From positions 1 through 37,371 of the forward strand of contig CALKJU010000066.1 of the NCBI GenBank assembly GCA_937995535.1: a stretch of DNA of 37,371 nt, written 5' to 3'. The position numbers were made by a program, and so were the translations under genes. Source of the stretch: an uncultured Alphaproteobacteria bacterium. Lineage in GTDB: Bacteria; Pseudomonadota; Alphaproteobacteria; Geminicoccales; Geminicoccaceae. Positions 14,957 through 23,540 of the stretch are shown here, one piece after another. Under the pieces are notes generated by a model that searched no databases, was not told the origin of the DNA, and saw only the letters and a list, made by a program, of their open reading frames with translations. The first letter of the stretch is position 1. Each line of letters opens with the position of its first letter.

Positions 14957-16141
14957 CTAGCGGCGCCGCCACGTGTAGAACGAGGTTGCCGCGTAGTTCC
15001 AGACCGCGCCGATGATCACCCCGGCCACCGCCGAGAGGATCCAGTTCGTCTCCTGCGCGAAGAGCTGCGCGGCCACGCCGACATTGGCCAGCGCGCCGAC
15101 GCTGCAGGCGAGGATGAAGCTCAGCAGCCCAGTGAACCAGGCGCGGCCCTTGAGCTGCTGGTCGCGATAGGTCAGCACGTTGTTCACGCTGAAGTTGAAG
15201 ACCATCGCCGTCAGCGTGGCCGCGGCCTGGCCCGTGACGAAGCTCGTGCCGAGCCCCTGGAACAGCGCGGTCAGCACCGCGAGATGGACGAAGGTGCCGA
15301 GACCGCCGACCAGGGTGAACAGCACGAACCGCGGCGGGACGTACCGGCCGATCGCCTTGTCGAGAAGCAGCAGGAGGAAGTCCTGGACCGCGCGGTTGTC
15401 GAGCTTGCTCTCGCCGGCGCGGCGGTCGCGGAAGGTGTAGGGCAGCTCGCGCAGCCGCAGCGGACGCGGCGTCGACGCCATGATGTCGAGCAGGATCTTG
15501 AAGCCGATCGCCGACAGCCGGTGCACCGCGTCGTGCAGCACGTCGCGGCGCAGCATGAAGAACCCGCTCATCGGGTCCGCGATCGGCGCGCGGGCGACGA
15601 GGTGGCTCAGCCTGGTGGCGAAGCGGCTGATCAGCTGGCGGCGCTCGTCCCACCCGGCGACACTGCCCTCGGCGACGTACCGGCTGCCGACCACGAGGTC
15701 CGCCGCGTCCTCGCGCAGCACGCGCAGCATCTGCGGCAGCAGCGCCTCGTCGTGCTGCAGATCGGCGTCCATCACGGCGAGGTAGGGGGCGGCGCTCGAC
15801 AGCATGCCCTCGATGCAGGCCGAGGACAGGCCGCGACGGCCAATCCGGTGCAACACCCGCACGCGCCGGTTCTCGCGCGCAAGGCGCCGGACGAGGTCGG
15901 CCGTGCCGTCCGGCGAGTCGTCGTCGACGAACACCACCTCCCACTCGACGCCGCCGAGCACGTCGCCGAGCCGGCGCACCAGCTCCTCGACGTTCGGCGC
16001 CTCGTTGAAGGTTGGCACGACGACGGTCAGCTCGAGCCCGGTGGCGCCGGGAGCGGCTGCGGCCAGGTCCTGCTCCGCGAGCACCCGATGCATCGTCGAG
16101 ACCGGTCTCCGTCGCGCGCGGCCACGCACGCCCCGCGCCAT
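14957..16141 (-). CDS. Family 2 glycosyltransferase fused to a GtrA-like membrane domain
   Basis: 394 residues from the ATG at 16141. The N-terminal domain (about 35-265) is a dolichol/polyprenyl-phosphate sugar transferase: LTVVVPTFNEAPN, FVDDDSPDGT and the metal-binding DAD at 125-127 in MDADLQHDE. The C-terminal domain (about 275-394) has four membrane helices of the GtrA type, ending FYTWRRR. Such fusions attach a sugar from a nucleotide donor to polyprenyl phosphate at the inner membrane for later cell-surface glycosylation. Alternative starts exist at 16171 (TTG) and 16093 (ATG); none has a strong ribosome site. It is divergent from the Ldh2-type gene with 87 bp between. Confidence 0.9.
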   Translation of the reverse strand: MARGVRGRARRRPVSTMHRVLAEQDLAAAAPGATGLELTVVVPTFNEAPNVEELVRRLGDVLGGVEWEVVFVDDDSPDGTADLVRRLARENRRVRVLHRIGRRGLSSACIEGMLSSAAPYLAVMDADLQHDEALLPQMLRVLREDAADLVVGSRYVAEGSVAGWDERRQLISRFATRLSHLVARAPIADPMSGFFMLRRDVLHDAVHRLSAIGFKILLDIMASTPRPLRLRELPYTFRDRRAGESKLDNRAVQDFLLLLLDKAIGRYVPPRFVLFTLVGGLGTFVHLAVLTALFQGLGTSFVTGQAAATLTAMVFNFSVNNVLTYRDQQLKGRAWFTGLLSFILACSVGALANVGVAAQLFAQETNWILSAVAGVIIGAVWNYAATSFYTWRRR

Positions 16142-16228
16142 CGTTTGATCCGCCACCGCCGCTCCCGTCAACTCGACGCTTGCACGAGGGTGCGCCGTGC
16201 GGGACTAACGAGCCGTGAACGGGAGGCA

Positions 16229-17332
16229 ATGTTGCTGATTCGCGCCGAGCCGCTCGAGCGGCTGCTCACCGCCGTCTTCGAGGCCGCCGGCTGTCCGCCG
16301 GATGAGGCACGGCGGGTCACCCACTACCTCACCCTGGCGACGCTGACCGGCCATGACAGCCACGGCGTGATCCGCACCCAGCGCTACGTGGAGTGGATCC
16401 GCGACGGCTGGGTCCTGCCGGGTCAGCACGTGGTGAGCGTGCTCGACAGCGACGCCATCGCGATCCTCGACGGCTGCCACGGCATGGGTCAGACCGTCGG
16501 CCCGGAGGCGGCCGCGATCGGGATCGCCAAGGCCAAGGCCGCGGGCGTCGCCGTGGTCGCGCTGCGCAACGCCGGGCATCTCGGGCGGATCGGCGACTTC
16601 GCCGAGATGGCCGCCGCCGAGGGCCTCGTCTCGCTGCACTTCGTCAATGTCTTCGGCTCGCTCCTCGTGGCGCCCTATGGCGGCGCGGAGCGGCGCTTCT
16701 CGACCAACCCGGTGGCGATCGGCGTGCCGACCGAAGACGGCGCCCCGTTCATCCTCGACATGGCGACGGCGCTGGTCGCCGAAGGCAAGGTGCTGGTGGC
16801 GCATCAGGGCGGCAAGCCCGTGCCGGTGGGCGCGCTGGTCTCCGCGGACGGCGAGCTGACCAACGATCCCCGGGTCCTCTACGGGCCCGACACACCCGGC
16901 CAGTATCCGGACCCGCGCCGCGGCAGCGGGGCCATGCGCACCTTCGGCGAGCACAAGGGCTCGGGCCTCGCGCTGGCCTGCGATCTGCTCGCCGGCTGCC
17001 TCGCCGGCTCCGGCATCACCCGGCGCAGCGAGGGCCGGGTGCACAACGGCATGCTCTCGATCTACCTCTCGCCAGCCCGGTTCGACACCGAACACAGCTT
17101 CGCCCGGGATGTCCGCGACTACATCGCCTGGGTCAAGTCAGCGCGACCGATCGATCCCGCGGCCGGCGTGCTCATTCCTGGCGACAAGGAGCGGGCGACG
17201 GCGGCGCAGCGGCGCGCCGACGGCATCCCGCTGCCCGACGACGTCTGGCACTCGATCCTCTACGCCGCGTCGCTGGTCGGGCTGGACCGGCCGCGCATCG
17301 ACAGCCTGCTCGAAGGAGCCGCCTCCGCATGA
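16229..17332 (+). CDS. Malate/L-lactate dehydrogenase family (Ldh2/YlbC type) oxidoreductase
   Basis: 367 residues, the usual length. Family motifs: TLTGHDSHGVIRTQRY (His45) and NAGHLGRIGDF with the catalytic His, STNPVAIGVP, and EHKGSGLALACDLLAG near the end. It uses NAD(P)H to interconvert a 2-keto and a 2-hydroxy acid; members act on malate, lactate, ureidoglycolate, 2,3-diketogulonate and others, so the substrate is open. The ATG at 16229 has GGGAGG immediately upstream. Its stop overlaps the start of the RraA-type gene (ATGA), indicating coupled translation and a shared pathway. Confidence 0.93.
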   Translation: MLLIRAEPLERLLTAVFEAAGCPPDEARRVTHYLTLATLTGHDSHGVIRTQRYVEWIRDGWVLPGQHVVSVLDSDAIAILDGCHGMGQTVGPEAAAIGIAKAKAAGVAVVALRNAGHLGRIGDFAEMAAAEGLVSLHFVNVFGSLLVAPYGGAERRFSTNPVAIGVPTEDGAPFILDMATALVAEGKVLVAHQGGKPVPVGALVSADGELTNDPRVLYGPDTPGQYPDPRRGSGAMRTFGEHKGSGLALACDLLAGCLAGSGITRRSEGRVHNGMLSIYLSPARFDTEHSFARDVRDYIAWVKSARPIDPAAGVLIPGDKERATAAQRRADGIPLPDDVWHSILYAASLVGLDRPRIDSLLEGAASA

Positions 17333-18027
17333 GCCTCGATCCGCGCCTGCTCGAGCACCTCGCCGCCTTCGATACGCCGACGGTCTGCAATGCGCTGGAG
17401 ATCGTCGCTCCGGAGCGGCGCGGGCACGGCTACACCACCCGTCCGTTCGTCTGCGCCTTTCCCGCTCTGAAGCCCGTCGTCGGCTTCGCCCGGACCGCGA
17501 CGATCCGGGCGCGGCAGCCGGCGAACCGGCCCGCCGCCGAGCTCAAGGCGCAACGCCTCGACTATTACGGCTACGTCGCCGCCGCTCACGAGCCGCGCCT
17601 CGTGGTGATCGAGGATCTCGACGACCAGCCCGGCTACGGTGCGTTCTGGGGCGAGGTCAACACCGCGGTCCACAAGGGCCTCGGGGTGGGCGGCTGTATC
17701 ACCAACGGCTCGATCCGCGATCTCGACATGATCGCCACCGGCTTCCAGCTGCTCGCCGGCTCCGTCGGTCCGAGCCACGCCTTCGTCCATCTCGAGAGCA
17801 TCGACGTGCCCGTGACGGTGCACGGCATGGCCGTCGCGCCCCGCGATCTGATCCACGCCGACCGCCACGGTGCCGTGGTGATCCCGCTGGAGGTGGCGGA
17901 TCGGCTGCCTGCGGCGATCGACCTGTGCACGCGACGCGAGGCGCCGATCCTCGCCGCCGCCCGCGCGCCGGGCTTCTCGCTGGCTGACCTGCGGGCCGCC
18001 ATGGCGCAGGCCGACGACATCCACTGA
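17329..18027 (+). CDS. RraA/HMG-aldolase family protein
   Basis: 232 residues of the RraA-like fold, which includes 4-hydroxy-4-methyl-2-oxoglutarate and carboxy-hydroxy-oxoadipate aldolases/decarboxylases. The signature segment reads GGCITNGSIRDLDMI near residues 122-136: the Arg-Asp pair that binds substrate and metal is present, while the Asp more often found before Gly is Asn. Translationally coupled to the Ldh2-type gene, so it probably cleaves or decarboxylates a hydroxy/keto acid made or used by it; RNase E inhibition is unlikely in this context. Substrate unknown. Confidence 0.88.
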   Translation: MSLDPRLLEHLAAFDTPTVCNALEIVAPERRGHGYTTRPFVCAFPALKPVVGFARTATIRARQPANRPAAELKAQRLDYYGYVAAAHEPRLVVIEDLDDQPGYGAFWGEVNTAVHKGLGVGGCITNGSIRDLDMIATGFQLLAGSVGPSHAFVHLESIDVPVTVHGMAVAPRDLIHADRHGAVVIPLEVADRLPAAIDLCTRREAPILAAARAPGFSLADLRAAMAQADDIH

Positions 18028-18032
18028 GCCGC

Positions 18033-18050
18033 CCGGCCGAACGCGGCCGG
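18033..18050. terminator. Bidirectional terminator-like hairpin
   Basis: CCGGCCG (18033-18039), loop AACG, CGGCCGG (18044-18050), in the 24-bp space between the convergent RraA-type and RTX-type genes. The stem can be extended with a bulge into the flanking GAGCC/GGCTC. There is no T-run. Confidence 0.5.
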
Positions 18051-18051
18051 C

Positions 18052-20076
18052 TCAGGCGAGCAACTCGTGGGGATCGACCAGACGCTCCCCGGCGCGTAAC
18101 GCCGCCCAGTTCTCCCGGTTGAGGTCGTAGCGCTCGACCACCGCGACCGGGCTTTCGTCGACCGTCAGCCACAGGTCGCGCCCGAGCAGGTAGGCGCCGA
18201 GCTGTCTGCCCTCGGCACCCGCGACCTCGATCACGTTGCGGCCCTCGCTGTCGACGATCCGGTCGATGCCGCCACCCGGCCCGCCCACCACGTAGGTGTC
18301 GTCGCCCTGGCCACCGCGGAGGACGTCGTTGCCCGCGCCGCCGTCGAGGCGGTCATTGCCGTCGCCACCCAGGAGGGTGTCGTCGCCGGCGCCGCCGGCC
18401 AGCCACTCCCCGCCCGAGCGCGCCTGGAGGACGTCGTTCCCGGCGCTGCCGACCTGGTCCGGCCTCGCCGCCTGCCCGCCCGCCAGCTCCGGCTGTCGGC
18501 CGATGAAATCGGACAGCGGCCGCAGGCCCTGGCCGAGATCGATGCCGGCGAAGCTCGTCTCGTAGCCGACATAGTCCTTGATCACGGCGAAGATCCTGTC
18601 GCCCTGCGCGAGATGCAGGTCGGTCCCGACCACGGTCGCGGTGAGCTGCGCGGCGCTGGCGCCCTGGACCACAAGGCGGTTGGCGCCGCTGTGGTCGAAC
18701 ACCGTGTCGACACCGGTGTCGCTCAGGCCGAGCACGTAGAGATCGTCACCCGCCTCGCCGTAGAGCAGGTCGTCGCCGTCGCCGCCCTGCAGCCAGTCGT
18801 CGCCCTCACCGCCGCGCAGCAGATCGTTGCCGCCGCCGCCATAGAGACGGTTGTCGCCGGCGTTGCCGATCAACGTGTTGCCGCGCGCGTCCCCGAGTAC
18901 GTCGTGCGCCGTGTCGCCGAGAAGCCGCACGTTCTCGATGTGCGGGTTGACCTGCTGGGTCCAGGCTACGGCACCCTGCGGGACGGCGACGCCGACCTGA
19001 TCGCCGAGTACGAAGGTCGCCCGTCCATCGGGCGCGAGGTCGGGCAGCGCATCCCGCAGGCTCTGGGCGAAGCCCGGGCGGACCTCGAGCGTGTCGATCC
19101 CACCGCCGTCGGCGCCCCACGGATCCTCGAGCGCAAGGTCGTGCAGATGGTCGACGACGAGGACGTCGCGGCCGGTGCCGCCGCCCAACGTGTCGCGGCC
19201 GAGCCCGCCGTCGACGCGGTCGTCGCCCGCGCCGCCATAGAGCGTGTCGTCACCCAGACCGCCGTAGACCCGATCGTTGCCGGCGCCACCGTCGATCAGG
19301 TCGTCGCCGGCATCGCCGTAGAGCAGGTCGTTGCCGTTGCCGCCGTCGATGTGATCGTTGCCGTTGCCGCCGAAGACGGTGTCGTTGCCGTTGCCGCCGA
19401 GCAGGCTGTCGTTGCCGTTGCCGCCATAGATCAGGTCGTCCCCGTCCCCGCCGTCGAGGAGATCGTCCTTGTCCGTGCCGGTCAGCGTGTCGTCGCCGTC
19501 GGTCCCGTCATCAACGATGCCGATCGGGCCGACATCGTCATCATCGTCGGGCAAGGGCGGTGGCGGCGGCCCGTCGCCGTCGTCGAGCGCGAGCGTGATG
19601 TCCCCGACCGGGAACCCCTCGACGGGCAGGCCCGGGCCCGATGCCGGTGCGTCGCGAAGCATCACGGGCCGCGTCTCGTCACCGCCGCCGATGAGCTCGG
19701 CCTCGTCTCCGAGCGGCAAGGCTACCTCGCCCGAGACGGCGGTCAGGGCACCGAGGTCGACGTCTCCCACAGCGGCCGACGCGCTCAGGACCGTCCCGCT
19801 GTTCGCTGTCGCCGTCGCGACGCGTCCACCGCTGAGCGGGATGCCTTCGCTGCCGGCGGTGTCCGGCTCCGGCAGCGGCGCGTGGGCGGCGTTGCCCTCC
19901 GCGCCGCGCTCACCCGCGATCGCCTCGCCGAGCAGCAGACCGAGGAACGTCGCCGACAGGGTGGCGGCCGTGGTCGAGCCGGCACCGATCCGGCGCCGGC
20001 GCCCGACCGGTAGGGGATTGCCTTCGGGGCGAGCGGTGCCGGTCGCCGACCGGCCGGTGGCGGTCACGCTGCGCAT
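18052..20076 (-). CDS. RTX (haemolysin-type calcium-binding repeat) protein
   Basis: 674 residues. N-terminus is basic (VGRRRRIGAG) followed by one hydrophobic stretch at about 35-55 that is not a typical signal peptide. A low-complexity linker (GPPPPPLPDDDDD, 169-181) leads to three blocks of GGxGxDxL-type nonapeptide repeats at about 192-305, 395-446 and 543-595, which bind calcium as a parallel beta-roll. Between them lie beta-rich segments, with no catalytic domain I can recognise. Proteins of this kind usually leave the cell by type I secretion with a C-terminal signal; no type I exporter is encoded in the window. Role (surface, adhesin, matrix) unknown. ATG at 20076. Confidence 0.9.
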   Translation of the reverse strand: MRSVTATGRSATGTARPEGNPLPVGRRRRIGAGSTTAATLSATFLGLLLGEAIAGERGAEGNAAHAPLPEPDTAGSEGIPLSGGRVATATANSGTVLSASAAVGDVDLGALTAVSGEVALPLGDEAELIGGGDETRPVMLRDAPASGPGLPVEGFPVGDITLALDDGDGPPPPPLPDDDDDVGPIGIVDDGTDGDDTLTGTDKDDLLDGGDGDDLIYGGNGNDSLLGGNGNDTVFGGNGNDHIDGGNGNDLLYGDAGDDLIDGGAGNDRVYGGLGDDTLYGGAGDDRVDGGLGRDTLGGGTGRDVLVVDHLHDLALEDPWGADGGGIDTLEVRPGFAQSLRDALPDLAPDGRATFVLGDQVGVAVPQGAVAWTQQVNPHIENVRLLGDTAHDVLGDARGNTLIGNAGDNRLYGGGGNDLLRGGEGDDWLQGGDGDDLLYGEAGDDLYVLGLSDTGVDTVFDHSGANRLVVQGASAAQLTATVVGTDLHLAQGDRIFAVIKDYVGYETSFAGIDLGQGLRPLSDFIGRQPELAGGQAARPDQVGSAGNDVLQARSGGEWLAGGAGDDTLLGGDGNDRLDGGAGNDVLRGGQGDDTYVVGGPGGGIDRIVDSEGRNVIEVAGAEGRQLGAYLLGRDLWLTVDESPVAVVERYDLNRENWAALRAGERLVDPHELLA
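19328..19425. repeat. Perfect 27-bp-period tandem repeat inside the RTX gene
   Basis: The 17-base string TCGTTGCCGTTGCCGCC occurs identically at 19328, 19355, 19382 and 19409, one nonapeptide (27 bp) apart. It encodes successive GGNGND turns. Identity at the nucleotide level, not just the protein level, points to recent repeat duplication. Confidence 0.9.
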
Positions 20077-20210
20077 CGCGAACCTCGTTGGTCGCCGCCC
20101 GCGTCGGCCATCGCAGCGACCGACGCGGGCGGCTTGGTGCCTCGACCTCCCACCGGACAGCTAAACCGATGGTTGAAGAATCATATACCGAGCCAAGACG
20201 TTCGCTTCAA

Positions 20211-20278
20211 ACAAATTCGGCATCGCTGCTCAGGCGACGCCGCAGGAGCGCGTCCACGAGGCGCGCTATCGAATTTGT
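20211..20278. other. Long-range inverted repeat between choV and the RTX gene
   Basis: ACAAATTCG (20211-20219) and its exact inverse CGAATTTGT (20270-20278) enclose 50 GC-rich bases. Those can themselves pair in part (GACGC near 20235 with GCGTC near 20250). It lies in the 236-bp gap between the choV stop and the RTX gene start, both on the minus strand, in an otherwise AT-richer stretch (20160-20330). It could be a transcript-end structure of the cho operon or a leader element of the RTX gene. Confidence 0.45.
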
Positions 20279-20312
20279 GCAGGATCTCAGAAGAACCGAT
20301 TAAACCTTTGTT

Positions 20313-21515
20313 TTAGAGCGTATTATTGGTCGCGTTGCGCTGCCGCAGGAGAGCCGCGAGAACGTCGCGGACACCGATCGAGCCGACCAGGCGCTCCTCC
20401 GCGTCGAACAGCGCCACCGGCGCGGCGTTGCGCTGCATGGCGAGGATCACGGTGCGCAGCGGCGTGTCGGGTGTGCCGCAATAGACGATCGCCGCGGGGT
20501 CGGCGGGCATCGGCGCGCCATCGTCGAACATCACCCAGGCTGCCTCGCGGCTCTCGCGCGACGCCTCGGTGACGCGACGCTCGCCGTCGAGCCGGAGGCG
20601 CGTCGTGCGCCGCCGGTCGAGATAGACCCAGCCGTCCCCGGCCGGCTCCAGGTCGCGGGCATCGCGCATCACATTGTAGGCGGTCAGGACGTTCAGCGGA
20701 TTCACGTTGGCGACGAACTCGCGGACATACTCGGTGGCCGGACGGATGATGATCTCCTCGGGCCGCCCGACCTGGACGATCCGCGCGTCCTGCATGATCG
20801 CGATGTGCGAGCCGAGCTTGAGTGCCTCGTCGAGATCGTGGCTGACGAAGACGATCGTCTTCTTGAGACGCTGCTGCAGCTCAAGAAGTTCGTCCTGGAG
20901 CTTGCTGCGGATCAGCGGATCGAGCGCCGAGAACGGCTCGTCCATGAGCAGGATGTCGGCGTCGGTGGCGAACGCCCGGGCGAGGCCGACCCGCTGCTGC
21001 ATCCCGCCGGAGAGTTCATGGGCGAACTTGCCGGCCCAGGCCGAGAGCCCGACGAGCTCCAGTTTCTCCGCCACGACCCGGTGGCGCTCGGCAGCGGGCA
21101 CGCCGCGCAACTCGAGGCCGAAGCCGACATTCTCCTCGACCGTCCGCCACGGCAGCAGCGCGAACTGCTGGAAGACCATGGCGATGCGCCGGGTCCGCAG
21201 GCGGCGCAGCGTCGCCTCGTCGCAACGGGCGACGTCGATCGTCCGCCCGTCGTCCTCGACCAGCACCCGGCCGCGGGTCACCCGGTTGAGCCGGTTCACG
21301 GCGCGCAACAGCGTCGACTTGCCCGAGCCCGAAAGGCCCATGAGCACGCAGATCTCGCCCGGCTCGATGCTCAGCGTGGCGCCGGCGACGCCGAGCACCT
21401 GACCGGTCTTGGTGAGGATCTCCTGGCGCGTGGCGCCGCCGTCGAGCAGTGGCAGCGCCGTCTCCGGCGCGTTTCCGAAGAGGATGTCGACGGCCTCGAA
21501 AGCGACCGCGGCCAC
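20313..21515 (-). CDS. choV: Choline ABC importer ATP-binding protein
   Basis: 400 residues. Walker A GLSGSGKS at 60-67, Q-loop VFQQFALLPW, signature ELSGGMQQRVGLARA, Walker B ILLMDEPFSALDP, H-loop FVSHDLDEALKLG. A C-terminal CBS-like half ends VGSIGVRDVLAALLRQ. The N-terminus (AVAFEAVDILFG, TRQEILTKTGQVLGVAGA) is typical of ChoV rather than generic ProV. Start is taken as GTG at 21515, four bases after the choW stop, because this gives the family N-terminus. It energises choline uptake for glycine betaine synthesis or catabolism. Order choX-choW-choV on the minus strand matches rhizobial operons. Confidence 0.93.
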   Translation of the reverse strand: MAAVAFEAVDILFGNAPETALPLLDGGATRQEILTKTGQVLGVAGATLSIEPGEICVLMGLSGSGKSTLLRAVNRLNRVTRGRVLVEDDGRTIDVARCDEATLRRLRTRRIAMVFQQFALLPWRTVEENVGFGLELRGVPAAERHRVVAEKLELVGLSAWAGKFAHELSGGMQQRVGLARAFATDADILLMDEPFSALDPLIRSKLQDELLELQQRLKKTIVFVSHDLDEALKLGSHIAIMQDARIVQVGRPEEIIIRPATEYVREFVANVNPLNVLTAYNVMRDARDLEPAGDGWVYLDRRRTTRLRLDGERRVTEASRESREAAWVMFDDGAPMPADPAAIVYCGTPDTPLRTVILAMQRNAAPVALFDAEERLVGSIGVRDVLAALLRQRNATNNTL

Positions 21516-21519
21516 GGGC

Positions 21520-22365
21520 TCAGCCGGCTCGGCCGGGGTTCGGGCGCTTGCACACGCGGTCGAGCAGGATGGCCAGGATGACGATCGCGAGGCCGGCCTC
21601 GAAGCCACGCGCGATGTTGACGGTGTTGAGCGCGCGCACGACCGGCTTGCCGAGCCCGTCGGCGCCGACCAGGGCGGCGATCACCACCATCGACAGGGAC
21701 AGCATGATGCATTGGGTGAGCCCGGCCATGATCGTCGGCAGCGCGTGCGGCAGCTCGACCTTCCACAGCAGCTGGCGGCGGCTCGCGCCGAAGCTCTCGC
21801 CCGCCTCGAGGAGCGCCTTGGGCACGTTGCTGATCCCGAGATGGGTCAGGCGGACCGGTGCCGGCAGGGCGAAGATGACCGTGGCGATCAGGCCCGGCAC
21901 GACGCCCAGGCCGAACAGGATCAACGCCGGGATCAGGTAGACGAAGGTCGGGATGGTCTGCATCAGGTCGAGGATCGGGCGCAAGACGGCGTAGAGCTGC
22001 GGCCGGTGCGCCGCGGCGATCCCGAGCGGGACCCCCACGACCATGCAGACCAGCGTCGCGAAAACGACGAGGGAGAGCGTCTCCAGCGTCTCCTTCCAGT
22101 AACCCTGGTTGATGATCAGGAGCAGGCCGACGAGCACGAGCAGGGCGAGCTTCCACGAGCGGTGCAGCGCGTACGCACCGGCGACGAGCAGGACCACGAG
22201 AAGCAGTGGCGGGATCGCCTTGAGCAACGTGATCAGACCGACGATCAGGCTGCCGAGGACCAGCGAGATGAAGTTGAACAGCCACGCCGCGTGGGTGTTG
22301 AGCAGATCGACCAGCGTCTTGACCGCGTCGCCGATCGGAATCTTGTGCGCCTGCAGCCAGTCCAT
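21520..22365 (-). CDS. choW: Choline ABC importer permease
   Basis: 281 residues of the ProW/ChoW type, with an N-terminal extension (MDWLQAHKIPIGDAVKTLVDLL), then about six to seven membrane helices and the EAA-like loop EAGESFGASRRQLLWKVELP near residues 187-206. It forms the membrane channel with the ChoV ATPase. It is 35 bp downstream of choX and 4 bp upstream of choV. Confidence 0.94.
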   Translation of the reverse strand: MDWLQAHKIPIGDAVKTLVDLLNTHAAWLFNFISLVLGSLIVGLITLLKAIPPLLLVVLLVAGAYALHRSWKLALLVLVGLLLIINQGYWKETLETLSLVVFATLVCMVVGVPLGIAAAHRPQLYAVLRPILDLMQTIPTFVYLIPALILFGLGVVPGLIATVIFALPAPVRLTHLGISNVPKALLEAGESFGASRRQLLWKVELPHALPTIMAGLTQCIMLSLSMVVIAALVGADGLGKPVVRALNTVNIARGFEAGLAIVILAILLDRVCKRPNPGRAG

Positions 22366-22400
22366 CGCGGCCTCCGCCTAGCCTCGGCGACGCGCTCCCG

Positions 22401-23342
22401 TCAGAGGCCGAGATGCGCCTTGACCGCGGCCATCCCGTCCTGCCCGTCCAGCGTCGTGACGCCGTCGAGCCACGCGGCCAAGGGCTCGGGATTGTCCTTG
22501 AGCCATGCACGTGCGGCGTCGGCCGGCTCGGCACCGTCGTCGAGGATCGCCCCCATGACGGCGGACTCCATCGGCAGCGTGAAGCTGAGGTTCTGCAGCA
22601 GCCGGCCGAGGTTCGGGCATTCCTGCAGAAGCCCGGCGCGGACGTTGGTGTAGACCGTGGCGCCGCCATAATTGGGCCCGAACACGTCGTCGCCGCCCTC
22701 GAGATAGGCGATCTCGAAGCGTACGTTCATGGGATGAGGCTCCCAGCCGAGGAAGACGACCGGCTGCTTGCCGGGGACCATGCGCGCGACCTGGGCCAGC
22801 ATCCCCTGCTCGCTGCTCTCGACGAGTTCGAAGCCGCCCAGGCCGAAGGTGTCGTTCTCGATCATGTCGAGGATCAGCCGGTTGCCGTCGTTGCCCGGCT
22901 CGATGCCGTAGATCTTGCCGCCGAGCTGGTCCTTGAACGCCGCGATGTCGGCGAAGCTCTTGAGCCCGGCGTCGTAGAGGTAGCGCGGTACGGCGAGCGT
23001 GTACTTGGCGCCCTCGAGGTTGGCGCGGACCGTCTCGACGGAACCGTCCTTCGCATAGGGCTCGATGTCGGCGCTCATCGTCGGCATCCAGTTGCCGAGG
23101 AAGACGTCGATGTCCTTGTTCTTCAGGCTGGCGTAGGTGACGGGCACCGAGAGCAGCTCGGCGACCGGCTGGTAGCCCAGTCCCTCGAGCACCACCGAAG
23201 TCAGTGCGGTGGTCGCGGTGATATCGGTCCAGCCGACATCGGCGAACCGCACCCGCTTGCAGTTTTCCGAATCGGATGCCACGGCGGTTCCCGCGGCCCC
23301 AACCACCGCGACAACGGCCAGCGCCTGAAGAAGCCTGCGCAT
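22401..23342 (-). CDS. choX: Choline-binding periplasmic protein
   Basis: 313 residues with a Sec signal peptide (LLQALAVVAVVGAAGTAVAS, cleavage near 22). The aromatic box that cages the choline ammonium group in Sinorhizobium ChoX (Trp43, Trp90, Tyr119, Trp205) is matched by Trp38 in VGWTDI, Trp85 in LGNWMP, a Tyr near 121-123 and Trp200 in LGWEPHPMN. The C-terminus WLDGVTTLDGQDG is also ChoX-like. ATG at 23342 follows GGGAGG. It delivers choline to ChoW/ChoV. Glycine-betaine-binding relatives are a less likely alternative. Confidence 0.94.
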   Translation of the reverse strand: MRRLLQALAVVAVVGAAGTAVASDSENCKRVRFADVGWTDITATTALTSVVLEGLGYQPVAELLSVPVTYASLKNKDIDVFLGNWMPTMSADIEPYAKDGSVETVRANLEGAKYTLAVPRYLYDAGLKSFADIAAFKDQLGGKIYGIEPGNDGNRLILDMIENDTFGLGGFELVESSEQGMLAQVARMVPGKQPVVFLGWEPHPMNVRFEIAYLEGGDDVFGPNYGGATVYTNVRAGLLQECPNLGRLLQNLSFTLPMESAVMGAILDDGAEPADAARAWLKDNPEPLAAWLDGVTTLDGQDGMAAVKAHLGL

Positions 23343-23377
23343 GGTTCGTGTTCCTCCCGGCTTCGCGGCATGTCCTT

Positions 23378-23401
23378 GCTTGCCGGCAGTTGACCGCAAG
23401 C
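23378..23401. promoter_or_regulatory. Inverted repeat upstream of choX, candidate operator
   Basis: GCTTGC (23378-23383) and GCAAGC (23396-23401) with a 12-base spacer, 36 bp before the choX start. The size fits a dimeric repressor site, but the sequence is not the AT-rich BetI operator. Candidate only. Confidence 0.3.
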
Positions 23402-23540
23402 GCCCGTCGCTGCCAAGGCCTCGTCGCGTGACGGTCATCTTCCGGGAACCCGTCGCGACATACCGATGGGCGCTGGCCGCACCTGCGGCACTCCGCTATG
23501 CGCAGCATGTTCGAGGACGCGCCCAGCGGAGCCGAAGCCC

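Noticed and set aside
17329..18027. Annotation as RNase E inhibitor RraA
   Set aside because: Coupling to a dehydrogenase and divergence from enterobacterial RraA favour a metabolic lyase.
19328..19425. Regular 27-bp repeats considered as a CRISPR or VNTR array
   Set aside because: They are in-frame coding repeats of an RTX nonapeptide with no spacers.
18613..20013. Long plus-strand frame of 466 codons over the RTX gene
   Set aside because: It is the antisense of repetitive RTX sequence; its Val/Ala-rich periodic product mirrors the nonapeptide repeats. The minus-strand RTX reading is unambiguous.
20313..23342. Glycine-betaine importer ProVWX instead of choline importer
   Set aside because: The binding protein shows the ChoX aromatic box and C-terminal features, and the ATPase start is ChoV-like.
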